A stretch of 64,000 nt of DNA, taken from assembly GCA_045564915.1 (NCBI GenBank), contig JBJLGL010000014.1, positions 62,001 to 126,000 of the forward strand. The letters run 5' to 3'. The position numbers were made by a program, and so were the translations under genes. The DNA comes from JAQWRV01 sp045564915 (GTDB lineage: Bacteria > Pseudomonadota > Alphaproteobacteria > Rhodospirillales > Rhodospirillaceae). Position 1 is the first letter of the stretch, and every line of letters begins with the position of its first letter. Under the pieces are notes generated by a model. It was not told where the DNA came from, searched no databases, and was given only the letters and a program-made list of their open reading frames with translations. Shown in pieces: positions 34,498-42,545 of the stretch.

Positions 34498-35616
34498 CTA
34501 CACGTGCCGCGACTTAATATAATCTTCGGCTTGCATTTCAATGATTCGGGACACCGTACGCTTAAATTCGAACTTCCAATCGTCACCATCATAGATGTTA
34601 TCTGGTGGGGTGGCAGCTGAGCAGATAATTACAGAACGATGCTCGTATAATGCATCAATGAAAGTAACAAAGCGCCTGGCTACATCCCGCTTCTCTGGCC
34701 CCAAGGCGGGGATATCATCCACTATAACTGTAGAAAATTGTGCACCGATTTCTAGATAATCGGCCGGGCCTAACGGCTTCTCACACAAATCTGAAAAAAG
34801 AAAACGTGCGACACCGTGTGCTGCCGCTGGCACAACAATCTTACGGCCCTTAACAACAAGGGCATCAGGTGTTGGCAGAGCGTCATCAGTAAGGCGCTCC
34901 CAGGCCTCATTTAGTGCTGAGGTCGCCTTCATTCCGTTGGGATAATGGAATACTTTATTACCCAGGATACGGCCAAGACGGTAGTCCTGCAGAGCTTCCA
35001 GCTGCAACAGATCAAGGCGCGTCTTTAGTAAGTCGATGAAGGGCAGAAATTTATCGCGCTGCAAGCCATCCTTGTAGAGTTCATCAGGGTGACGATTAGA
35101 CGTAGTCACCACAACCACACCGCGTTCGAAGAGCCGCTTGAAAACGCGGGCAACAATCATAGCATCTGCGATATCCCGCACTTCCATCTCATCAAAACAG
35201 AGAAGTGTGTTGTTGTCAGCTATACCATCCGCAATACCAGGTATTGGGTCGCCTTCGTCAGACCCCGGCAACTGTCGTAAGCGATGTACTTCGCCATGAA
35301 TATCGCGCATGAATTCGTGGAAGTGGACACGCAAGGAGCGGTTGGGAAATGATTCCAGTAGCAGTTCCATCAACATAGATTTCCCGACGCCGACGCCGCC
35401 ATACATATATAAACCTAACGGCGGTTCAGCTGCACCATAACGGCCCACTAAGCCGAATCTCTCAATCCAGCCCTTGCGGCCTAGTGCAGGATGATAGTAG
35501 CACAATGCGTTATAAAGGCTGTTAAGCTTCTCAGCTGCCAGCTCCTGCGCTGGGTCTGGCCGCAGGGTGCAGTCTTCGACCTGTGCGCGGTATCTGGCAA
35601 GCGGTCCTCTACTCAT
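34498..35616 (-). CDS. zapE: cell division protein ZapE (AFG1-like ATPase)
   Basis: 372 residues. Walker A is GGVGVGKS (73-80) and Walker B is LLCFDEMEV. The family-specific HFHEFMRDIH and TSNRHPDELYKDGLQRDKFLPFI segments are present, the last being the sensor region. ZapE is a nucleotide-dependent AAA-like ATPase linked to Z-ring function in bacteria; in mitochondria the homologue AFG1 acts on respiratory subunits. Its place next to mdh and sdh is commonly conserved in alphaproteobacteria. Confidence 0.95.
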   Translation of the reverse strand: MSRGPLARYRAQVEDCTLRPDPAQELAAEKLNSLYNALCYYHPALGRKGWIERFGLVGRYGAAEPPLGLYMYGGVGVGKSMLMELLLESFPNRSLRVHFHEFMRDIHGEVHRLRQLPGSDEGDPIPGIADGIADNNTLLCFDEMEVRDIADAMIVARVFKRLFERGVVVVTTSNRHPDELYKDGLQRDKFLPFIDLLKTRLDLLQLEALQDYRLGRILGNKVFHYPNGMKATSALNEAWERLTDDALPTPDALVVKGRKIVVPAAAHGVARFLFSDLCEKPLGPADYLEIGAQFSTVIVDDIPALGPEKRDVARRFVTFIDALYEHRSVIICSAATPPDNIYDGDDWKFEFKRTVSRIIEMQAEDYIKSRHV

Positions 35617-35692
35617 GATTTCTTGAGACCTACACCTCGAACCAAAAGGCGCGCCACGCTATACCACCAATGCCCTTGTGAGAAGATGCTAC

Positions 35693-36649
35693 TCACCCGT
35701 CTAAGTTAATGCGCTCTATCAGCCCCTGTAGAACAGATTCTGCGCGGTCGTTTGAAACCTGACAGGTGCCTGCAGCCTGGTGACCGCCCCCATGGTGTTT
35801 GAGCATTAGCTCACCCACATTGGTCTGTGAGGACCGATCGAAAATTGATTTACCGACCGCAAAAACGGTGTTTTGTTTTTTCAGGCCCCACATCACATGA
35901 ATAGAAATGTTCTGTTCAGGATACATGGCGTAGATCAAGAATCGATTGGCGGCCCAAATAGTTTCTTCCTCGCGCAGGTCAAGAATCACAACATTGGCCT
36001 GCACGCTCGAACAGCGTTCGATTTGCTCCTTCGCCTTACGATCATGCTCAATATACAAGCTTACTCGCTCTTCTACATCAGGAAGCATAAGAATCTCCCC
36101 TACCGGCATCTCAACACACTTATCGATCAGCTCCATCATTAGCTGATAATTTGAAATTGTGAACTCCCGAAAACGACCAAGTCCTGTTCGCGCGTCCATT
36201 AAGAAGTTCATCAAGTTCCAATCCTGAGGATTAAGAATCTCATGCTTGTTAAAGTCAGCAGAATCGCCTTTATCAACGGCAACCATTAAATCATCGCCAA
36301 TCCGAGGCATTCTCTCTTTTCCGCCAAACCAATCGTAGACAACACGGGCAGCGGACGGCGCGTCAGGATCAATTATGTGGTTGCTTTTTTTTCCAATACG
36401 GATCGTCTCACTCTCGTGATGATCAAAAACCACTTTAGCGCCTTCAGTATAAGGAAGGTTCGTAGTTATATCGTTGCCGGTAATTTCAATTATGCCATCC
36501 TGCATATCCTTAGGATGAACAAATTTTATCTCCTCAATCAGGTTGATTTCTTTCAGGATGGCTGCACAAACCAATCCATCAAAATCACTGCGTGTTACCA
36601 AACGAAATTTCTTGCCAGCATTTAGAAGGTCGCCAGGACTGACGGTCAT
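35693..36649 (-). CDS. DHH/DHHA1 family phosphoesterase
   Basis: About 318 residues from the ATG at 36649, which has GGGGAG upstream; the frame continues to 36715 but without family-like sequence. Metal-binding motifs are VTRSDFDGLVCA (Asp22, Asp24) and VVFDHHES (Asp76, His77, His78), and the DHHA1 end has GGGHQAAGTC. Such enzymes cleave short oligonucleotides, cyclic dinucleotides or inorganic polyphosphate with manganese; this one is closest to the exopolyphosphatase-like group, but the substrate is open. It is divergent from the small lipoprotein gene. Confidence 0.88.
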   Translation of the reverse strand: MTVSPGDLLNAGKKFRLVTRSDFDGLVCAAILKEINLIEEIKFVHPKDMQDGIIEITGNDITTNLPYTEGAKVVFDHHESETIRIGKKSNHIIDPDAPSAARVVYDWFGGKERMPRIGDDLMVAVDKGDSADFNKHEILNPQDWNLMNFLMDARTGLGRFREFTISNYQLMMELIDKCVEMPVGEILMLPDVEERVSLYIEHDRKAKEQIERCSSVQANVVILDLREEETIWAANRFLIYAMYPEQNISIHVMWGLKKQNTVFAVGKSIFDRSSQTNVGELMLKHHGGGHQAAGTCQVSNDRAESVLQGLIERINLDG

Positions 36650-36759
36650 AAAAAACTCCCCTCGACATATGCGCGTTTGTCGCCAAAGATAAACGCGAAA
36701 GCTCCGGCATGACAACGCCTGTAACTTTCAATGCCCCGGGACCTACGACGGATAAGACA

Positions 36760-37137
36760 ATGGTACAACCAAGAAGAAGCTTTTTGTATCGTTTTGTACA
36801 ATACGATCGTGCGGCTAGAGCTCGACATAAGAGCATAAGGCCATCGATTTTGGCGTTTTTCCTTGTATTTAGCCTAATCAGCGGCTGCACCTCTGAGCCC
36901 TTCATCGATGGCCGGAGGGAAGCTGGTTCCACAAGAACTCTCGGTCCCTCGACCCCCAATCGGGTTGCAATTTGCTATAATAGCCGCACGACAACACCAG
37001 AAGCCGTTAAGCAATTAGCCGAATCCGAGTGCGCCAAAACGGACCGATTACCGCTCTATGACGGGGAAAACATCATGGATTGCTCTGTCATTAATCCCAC
37101 AAGGGTCTATTTCCGCTGCGTTACGCGCCAACCCTAA
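36760..37137 (+). CDS. small lipoprotein with four conserved-looking cysteines
   Basis: About 125 residues from the ATG at 36760 (an in-frame ATG at 36709 is also possible). A basic region precedes a hydrophobic stretch (SILAFFLVFSLISGC) that ends in a good lipobox, so the mature protein is probably lipid-anchored. The mature domain contains RVAICYN, ESECAK, IMDCSVI and VYFRCV: four cysteines, enough for two disulfides. I do not recognise a function. It is divergent from the DHH gene, and its 3' end faces sdhB. Confidence 0.7.
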   Translation: MVQPRRSFLYRFVQYDRAARARHKSIRPSILAFFLVFSLISGCTSEPFIDGRREAGSTRTLGPSTPNRVAICYNSRTTTPEAVKQLAESECAKTDRLPLYDGENIMDCSVINPTRVYFRCVTRQP

Positions 37138-37269
37138 GCTAATTAGCGATTACCCTGTGAGTGGCTCGCCTTTAAACAAGATGTTTTGACAATTAAATAT
37201 TTGTACGTTGTCCGGGAAAGGGCCGCCGCTGAAATCAGCAGCCTTACGGAACATTAAATATGAAATAAT

Positions 37270-38052
37270 CTATCCAAGTCGTTCCACTATCTTAGACTTG
37301 ATATCCGCAATGGCTTTGGCCGGATTCAAGCCTTTTGGGCAGGCATTCGTGCAATTCATGATAGTATGGCAGCGGTAAAGGCGAAACGGATCTTCCAACT
37401 CATCCAAACGCTCGCCCACAGCTTCATCGCGACTATCATTAATCCAGCGTGCGGCTTGCAGTAGAACAGCTGGGCCAAGATAGCGGTCTCCGTTCCACCA
37501 ATAGCTGGGGCAACTGGTGGAACAACAGAAGCACAGGATGCATTCCCATAGACCGTCAAGCTTAGCACGATCTTCGGGAGACTGCTTGCGCTCGCCATTG
37601 GGCGGCGGCGGTGTATCGGCTTTCATCCAAGGCTCAATGGAGGTCAGCTGAGCATAAATGTGGTCCACATCAGGGACTAGGTCTTTGATCACCGGCAAAT
37701 GAGGTAACGGATAGACTTTGACGTTATCTTGGCACTCATCGATAGGCTTGAGGCAGGCCAAGGTATTACGGCCGTCAATATTCATGGCGCATGAGCCGCA
37801 GATACCTTCTCGACAGGAACGGCGCAAGGTAAGGGTTTGGTCCATCTCGTCTTTGATTTTCAGTAGCGCGTCCAGCACCATCGGACCGCAAGAATCCCTG
37901 TCAATCTCAAAAGTATCGAGGCTGGGGTTATTACCAGTATCCGGATCGTAGCGGTATACTGAGAATGTACGGGTGTTTGACGCCCCTTCTGGCTTGGGAT
38001 GGACCCTGCCTGGTTGCACCCGCGATCCTTTTGGCAAACTAAATTCGACCAT
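37270..38052 (-). CDS. sdhB: succinate dehydrogenase iron-sulfur subunit
   Basis: 260 residues. The [2Fe-2S] ligands are C80, C85, C88 and C100. The C-terminal ferredoxin-like part has C171-x2-C174-x2-C177-x3-C181-P and CTNACPKGLNP, carrying the [4Fe-4S] and [3Fe-4S] clusters. It passes electrons from the flavin of SdhA to ubiquinone at the membrane anchor. It is the last gene of sdhCDAB, 15 bp after sdhA. Confidence 0.98.
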   Translation of the reverse strand: MVEFSLPKGSRVQPGRVHPKPEGASNTRTFSVYRYDPDTGNNPSLDTFEIDRDSCGPMVLDALLKIKDEMDQTLTLRRSCREGICGSCAMNIDGRNTLACLKPIDECQDNVKVYPLPHLPVIKDLVPDVDHIYAQLTSIEPWMKADTPPPPNGERKQSPEDRAKLDGLWECILCFCCSTSCPSYWWNGDRYLGPAVLLQAARWINDSRDEAVGERLDELEDPFRLYRCHTIMNCTNACPKGLNPAKAIADIKSKIVERLG

Positions 38053-38067
38053 ATCTTTATCTCCGGT

Positions 38068-39852
38068 TTAGTAGACCCGAGCCGCCGGCTCGATATACTT
38101 CACGTCCTCGGACAATGTGTATGTATGCACGGGTCGGTAATCTAGCTTGATCGACCAGTCTTCATTCAGATAAGTCAGAGTATGCTTCATCCAATCATCG
38201 TCATTGCGATCTGGGTAATTCTCATGGGCGTGGGCGCCGCGGCTTTCGTGCCGAGCTTCAGCACCAACGACAGTGGACAAAGCACAGGCCAGCAGGTTCT
38301 CAAGCTCAAGCGCTTCAATGAGGTCAGTGTTAAAAATTAGGCTTCTATCAGACACTCTGAGATCGCTTATGCTGCCAGCAATCTGCGACAGCTTTTCACA
38401 GCCCTCTTGGAGGGTTTTGGATGTGCGGAACACGGCAGCATCGTTTTGCATAGCGCGTTGCATGTTACCGCGTATTTCTGCCGTCAGGGCGCTTCCGTTG
38501 GCGTTACGAGACCTATCGAGACGACCCAGGGCATACTCTTCCGACACCTTGGGGAGGCTTTCTAGGGTTGCTCCAGGTTTAAGAATATCGGCGCAGCGCA
38601 GCGCAGCTGCACGGCCAAACACAACTATATCTAGGAGTGAGTTAGTACCAAGCCGATTGGCTCCGTGGACAGAAACGCTTGCGCATTCCCCCACGGCCAT
38701 AAGACCAGCGAACACAGCATCTCTATTATCTAAGGTCGGCTTCAGTACTTCTCCAAGATAATTCGTAGGAATACCACCCATGTTATAATGGACTGTCGGC
38801 AATACAGGGATAGGATCCTTCGTGGCATCAACACCGGCAAAGATCTTAGCAGTCTCGGTAATACCCGGAAGACGCTCCCACAGTACATCAGAACCTAAGT
38901 GCTCGAGGTGAAGCATAATGTGATCATTTTGTGGCCCAGCTCCGCGTCCATCACGGATTTCCATAGTCATCGCACGGGACACTACATCGCGTGATGCTAG
39001 GTCTTTGGCAGTGGGCGCATAACGTTCCATGAAACGGTCACCCTCGGAGTTAGTTAGATAGCCGCCTTCACCTCGGGCCCCTTCGGTTATCAGCACACCA
39101 GCGCCATATACACCTGTCGGATGAAATTGCACGAACTCCATATCCTGCAGAGGCAAACCGGCTCGCGCAACCATGCCATTACCATCGCCAGTGCAGGTAT
39201 GGGCCGAGGTACAAGAGAAGTAAGAGCGACCATAACCACCCGTGGCTAAAACCACCATCTGCCCTCTAAACCGATGAATCTCTCCGGTCGCCATGTCGAT
39301 AGCAATAACACCGTGACAGCGCTCATTGTCGGTAATTAGATCGATGGCAAAATACTCAACAAAGAACTCTGCACTATGTTTGAGGCTTTGCTGATAGAGC
39401 GTATGTAAAATGGCATGGCCAGTACGATCAGCAGCAGCACAGGCGCGCTGCACAGGGGCCTCGCCGAAATTACGCATGTGGCCACCAAAAGGCCGCTGAT
39501 AAATTTTACCCTCCGGGGTACGCGAGAAGGGCACTCCATAGTGCTCAAGTTCCCGCACAGCAGGAATAGCCTCTCGACACATATATTCAATGGCATCTTG
39601 GTCACCTAGCCAATCCGACCCCTTGACCGTGTCGTACATGTGCCATTCCCATTTGTCTTCAGCCATATTGCCAAGAGCTGCACCCACACCACCTTGAGCT
39701 GCAACGGTATGACTGCGGGTCGGAAAAACTTTTGTGATACAGGCTGTCTTAAAGCCTTTCTCCACCATACCAAATGTAGCTCGCAAACCGGCGCCGCCAG
39801 CACCAACGACGATAACGTCATAGTCGTGATCAATAATATCGTAGGCACCCAT
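38068..39852 (-). CDS. sdhA: succinate dehydrogenase flavoprotein subunit
   Basis: About 595 residues from the ATG at 39852 (GAGG upstream); 13 further codons up to 39891 overlap sdhD and are unlikely to be used. FAD site GAGGAGLRA, covalent-flavin histidine in TRSHTVAAQGGVGA, active-site HPTGVYGAGVLITEGARGEGG, and the C-terminal RSRNANGSALTAEIR region. It oxidises succinate to fumarate on the cytoplasmic face. Second-to-last gene of the operon. Confidence 0.98.
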   Translation of the reverse strand: MGAYDIIDHDYDVIVVGAGGAGLRATFGMVEKGFKTACITKVFPTRSHTVAAQGGVGAALGNMAEDKWEWHMYDTVKGSDWLGDQDAIEYMCREAIPAVRELEHYGVPFSRTPEGKIYQRPFGGHMRNFGEAPVQRACAAADRTGHAILHTLYQQSLKHSAEFFVEYFAIDLITDNERCHGVIAIDMATGEIHRFRGQMVVLATGGYGRSYFSCTSAHTCTGDGNGMVARAGLPLQDMEFVQFHPTGVYGAGVLITEGARGEGGYLTNSEGDRFMERYAPTAKDLASRDVVSRAMTMEIRDGRGAGPQNDHIMLHLEHLGSDVLWERLPGITETAKIFAGVDATKDPIPVLPTVHYNMGGIPTNYLGEVLKPTLDNRDAVFAGLMAVGECASVSVHGANRLGTNSLLDIVVFGRAAALRCADILKPGATLESLPKVSEEYALGRLDRSRNANGSALTAEIRGNMQRAMQNDAAVFRTSKTLQEGCEKLSQIAGSISDLRVSDRSLIFNTDLIEALELENLLACALSTVVGAEARHESRGAHAHENYPDRNDDDWMKHTLTYLNEDWSIKLDYRPVHTYTLSEDVKYIEPAARVY

Positions 39853-39856
39853 GGGA

Positions 39857-40237
39857 TCAGCCTCTAAACGCAATGGTAAGAATAGAAACAATCGACAACG
39901 TGGCTAAACCGTAGCAAGTGAATTTTGTTAGTATGATTAGGGTAGTGCGAGCAGCATGGCCGCTGACATAGTCTTCAAATACCACTAGCATTCCAATCTG
40001 GGCATGGTGAAAACCAATACCCAAAAGTAGTATCATCAATGTGGCATTGACTGGCTTACCAAACCAAAAAAGAAACTCTTCGTATCCCGTGCCGGCCAGG
40101 CCGATCAGCGAAACTACGAGCCAAAGGGTCAACGGTATGAGAGCGATGGCCGTTAGACGTTGCAACCACCAATGATGAGCACCCTCTTTAGCAGAGCCGA
40201 GGCCACGGGCTTTTCTAAGCGCAGAACTTAATGCCAT
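39857..40237 (-). CDS. sdhD: succinate dehydrogenase membrane anchor subunit D
   Basis: 126 residues with three hydrophobic helices (about 27-50, 58-82, 98-122). HHWWLQRLTAIALIPLTLWLV and GIGFHHAQIGMLVVFEDYV are typical; the HHAQ histidine and the following Asp-Tyr are near the haem and quinone site in the family. Anchors the complex with SdhC. Lies between sdhC (9 bp) and sdhA. Confidence 0.95.
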   Translation of the reverse strand: MALSSALRKARGLGSAKEGAHHWWLQRLTAIALIPLTLWLVVSLIGLAGTGYEEFLFWFGKPVNATLMILLLGIGFHHAQIGMLVVFEDYVSGHAARTTLIILTKFTCYGLATLSIVSILTIAFRG

Positions 40238-40246
40238 TACTACCTA

Positions 40247-40627
40247 CTAAAATATGACTTGGGCCCAGGTTGCGACCGTGAGCGCAACTGAGCCGATTAG
40301 TACTGCAGCATCTGAACGACGAACCTGCTCCAGTTCAAAGTAGCGACCGAAATCCCAAAAAAGGTGCCGGAGGCCATTGCAGAGGTGAAAAAATAAGGCA
40401 AACGAGAAACCGAGAAGCAGGAGTTGCCCAAACCAGTTACCAAGAAAAGCTTGGACCTTTGAATAGTAGGACTCCCCATAAGCTGCCGCGGTCACCCACC
40501 AGGTTAACAAAAGGGTGCCAAGGGTCAGCCCAACGCCTGTGATGCGGTGTGATATAGAAATTAGTGCCGTCAATGGCAGGCGATAAACCTGAAGGTGGGG
40601 TGAGAGAGGTCTAATTGGGGTCGCCAT
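40247..40627 (-). CDS. sdhC: succinate dehydrogenase cytochrome b556 subunit C
   Basis: 126 residues with three helices. RPLSPHLQVYRLPLTALISI followed by SHRITGVGLTLG is the SdhC signature, and HLCNGLRHLFWDFG holds the haem-ligand histidine. First gene of sdhCDAB. The region upstream is shared with a divergent methyltransferase gene. Confidence 0.96.
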   Translation of the reverse strand: MATPIRPLSPHLQVYRLPLTALISISHRITGVGLTLGTLLLTWWVTAAAYGESYYSKVQAFLGNWFGQLLLLGFSFALFFHLCNGLRHLFWDFGRYFELEQVRRSDAAVLIGSVALTVATWAQVIF

Positions 40628-40733
40628 AATTGGATAAGCTCTTTGTTTTAATAGGGGTTTATACCCATAACTCAGGCGCTATAGGTACCCTTGCCTCTGG
40701 ACCAAGTCAACGCGGGGGGTCTTTGGTTCTAAT

Positions 40734-40761
40734 ATACTATGGCTTACCTAAACCATAGTAT
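40734..40761. promoter_or_regulatory. inverted repeat, possible operator
   Basis: ATACTATGG (40734-40742) and its exact complement CCATAGTAT (40753-40761) are separated by 10 bp. It lies about 105 bp upstream of the sdhC start on one side and about 90 bp upstream of the methyltransferase -10 box on the other. No T tract follows, so it is not a simple terminator. Confidence 0.5.
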
Positions 40762-40850
40762 TCCGGTCGCCTGCTAAACAACTGCGCTTCAGAATCTGTG
40801 GTAAAGTAGTGTTTTGGTGATATCAAAGATCTAGCCTGGACTCTGTAATG

Positions 40851-40866
40851 CTATAATCAGTTATAG
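40851..40866 (+). promoter_or_regulatory. extended -10 promoter overlapped by a palindrome
   Basis: TGCTATAAT (TGnTATAAT extended -10, TATAAT at 40853-40858) lies about 53 bp before the methyltransferase start codon. CTATAATCAGTTATAG spans the box as a perfect palindrome (CTATAA-TCAG-TTATAG), which could be a repressor site. No strong -35 hexamer is seen, as expected for an extended -10 promoter. Confidence 0.5.
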
Positions 40867-40910
40867 TAGGAACGATGGTTCTTGCCACAATTTACTTTGA
40901 GGACATTTAG

Positions 40911-42107
40911 ATGACCGATTACGTCGACCACGACATGAAAGTCAGCCATTCAAAAGATGAATCTTCTCGCCAGCACTTTGTCCAAGGCATGCGCGGTTAC
41001 GTGCTGAATGACCTGGCCGGTCATATGCGGTCGGTTTGGACACACAAAGTTGAGCCAGCCTTTGAAAAATTAAATGGCCGGGCTCCAGAAGATGGGCCAG
41101 AAGTCCATAAGACATTTAAATCAGAGACAATTTTTAAGTTTTACTCGTCTATGCGCTGCAATACACAGGAAATGGTTTGGCGCTCGGTGATGCCCGCTAT
41201 TGAGCGTGAAGCAAAAGATTTGTCAATGCGAGCGCAGGTCCTCAGTCAAGCAGGGGATAAAGCTAATGGGACAGCTCAAACAGATCCCAATTTCAATGTG
41301 CCGCGCTATGTGTCCGAGTTGGATGTCCACCTCATGCCAGGTAATTATCACGAAGAACGGTTTGATAACGACGTTACGCAGGGGGCTGTATTCGATAACG
41401 GTCTCGGTGTATTTTCATTCGGCTTGCTCGGGGACCGAATGCAAGACATAACAGATTCAGTCTCCACCTTTTTCCACGCGCGCTACCCAGATGTAAAGCC
41501 TGAAAGAGTGCTCGACATGGGCTGCTCTCTCGGGCATTCAACTCTACCATGGAAGGACCGCTACCCGGATGCCGATGTGCATGGTATCGACGTGGGTGGC
41601 CCCTGTATTCGCTATGCCCATGCTCGAGCGCAATCCTATGGTGTTACCAGTCATTTCCATCAAATGGATGCAGAGCACACAGACTTTGAAGACGAATCAT
41701 TTGATGTGGTTTATTCTTGTATGTTTTTACATGAAGTGCCTATCAGAAACATAAAAGGAGTCTTCAAGGAAGCCCACCGCATTCTAAAACCAGGCGGTGT
41801 GATGCTGCACTATGAGCTTCCACCAAATACTATGATGTCGGCCTATGATGGGTTTTATCTAGATTGGGATTCCTACTATAATAAAGAACCGTTTTATAAA
41901 GCGTTCCGGGATTCTGATGCCAAATCAGAAATTGCTGAAGCAGGATTTGATGAGGGCAGTTTTTTCGAGCATGTGGCGCCAAGTAAAAACTTATACGGCA
42001 AAGAGGCACTTATGGAGGCCGTTAACCAGAAGAATGCGACAAACAACAGTCACGTTGGCCGATTTGGAGACGGCGTAATGTGGTATTTCTTTGGCGCACA
42101 AAAGTAG
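40911..42107 (+). CDS. class I SAM-dependent methyltransferase with long N-terminal extension
   Basis: 398 residues; the start ATG has GAGGA upstream. The first 190 residues carry no motif I can name. The C-terminal Rossmann domain has motif I VLDMGCSLGHSTLPW (about 203-217), the acidic strand end HGIDVGG, DAEHTDFEDESFDVVYSCMFLHEV, and HRILKPGGVMLHYE. It is therefore a small-molecule methyltransferase of unknown substrate. It heads a plus-strand set with a 120-residue protein (24 bp downstream) and an MFS transporter. Confidence 0.88.
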   Translation: MTDYVDHDMKVSHSKDESSRQHFVQGMRGYVLNDLAGHMRSVWTHKVEPAFEKLNGRAPEDGPEVHKTFKSETIFKFYSSMRCNTQEMVWRSVMPAIEREAKDLSMRAQVLSQAGDKANGTAQTDPNFNVPRYVSELDVHLMPGNYHEERFDNDVTQGAVFDNGLGVFSFGLLGDRMQDITDSVSTFFHARYPDVKPERVLDMGCSLGHSTLPWKDRYPDADVHGIDVGGPCIRYAHARAQSYGVTSHFHQMDAEHTDFEDESFDVVYSCMFLHEVPIRNIKGVFKEAHRILKPGGVMLHYELPPNTMMSAYDGFYLDWDSYYNKEPFYKAFRDSDAKSEIAEAGFDEGSFFEHVAPSKNLYGKEALMEAVNQKNATNNSHVGRFGDGVMWYFFGAQK

Positions 42108-42131
42108 CGGACTAAATAAGAATCGGGATGC

Positions 42132-42494
42132 ATGACAATGCCAGAAAATGAATCAAATGATGTTAAGGCACCGCTCCGCTATAGCGTTAAGGGAAAGCGT
42201 ATGCGTTTCTTTGATGCGCAGGGCGTCGACGAATTAGTCTCTATTTGTATGGGTCTGGCCCAGGAAATGTGGGTTATTAAAGAACGCCAGGTGGCTCTAG
42301 AATCGATAGCAGCTAAAAAAGGCGTGGTTCTGCCCGACGACATTGAATCTCATGTCTTCAGCGATGATGAACGGACAACGCTAGATTCAGAGCGTCAAGG
42401 CTTTATCGACCGTATTTTCTTTACACTGCGGGAAGAGGCCGAAGCCTTAGCTGCTGAACCTAGAGACGAGCCGCCACCGCCGGCAATGCCCTAG
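42132..42494 (+). CDS. small companion protein of unknown function
   Basis: 120 residues, soluble and acidic at the C-terminus (EEAEALAAEPRDEPPPPAMP). The middle has FFDAQGVDELVSICMGLAQEMWVIKERQVALESI, predicted helical. It has no signal peptide and no domain that I recognise. The 24-bp gap from the methyltransferase and shared direction indicate one transcript and probably a linked role. Confidence 0.75.
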   Translation: MTMPENESNDVKAPLRYSVKGKRMRFFDAQGVDELVSICMGLAQEMWVIKERQVALESIAAKKGVVLPDDIESHVFSDDERTTLDSERQGFIDRIFFTLREEAEALAAEPRDEPPPPAMP

Positions 42495-42545
42495 AGCGAT
42501 AGTAGAAATCCAGCTTTGTCTGCGTGCATTTAGAATGATTAAACG

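Larger units (their letters stand above)
40628..40910. other. 283-bp divergent promoter region between sdhC and a methyltransferase
   Basis: Non-coding. It contains a 9-bp-armed inverted repeat (40734-40761) and an extended -10 box overlapping a 16-bp palindrome (40851-40866), both listed separately. It should drive sdhCDAB on one side and the methyltransferase cassette on the other. Confidence 0.6.
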
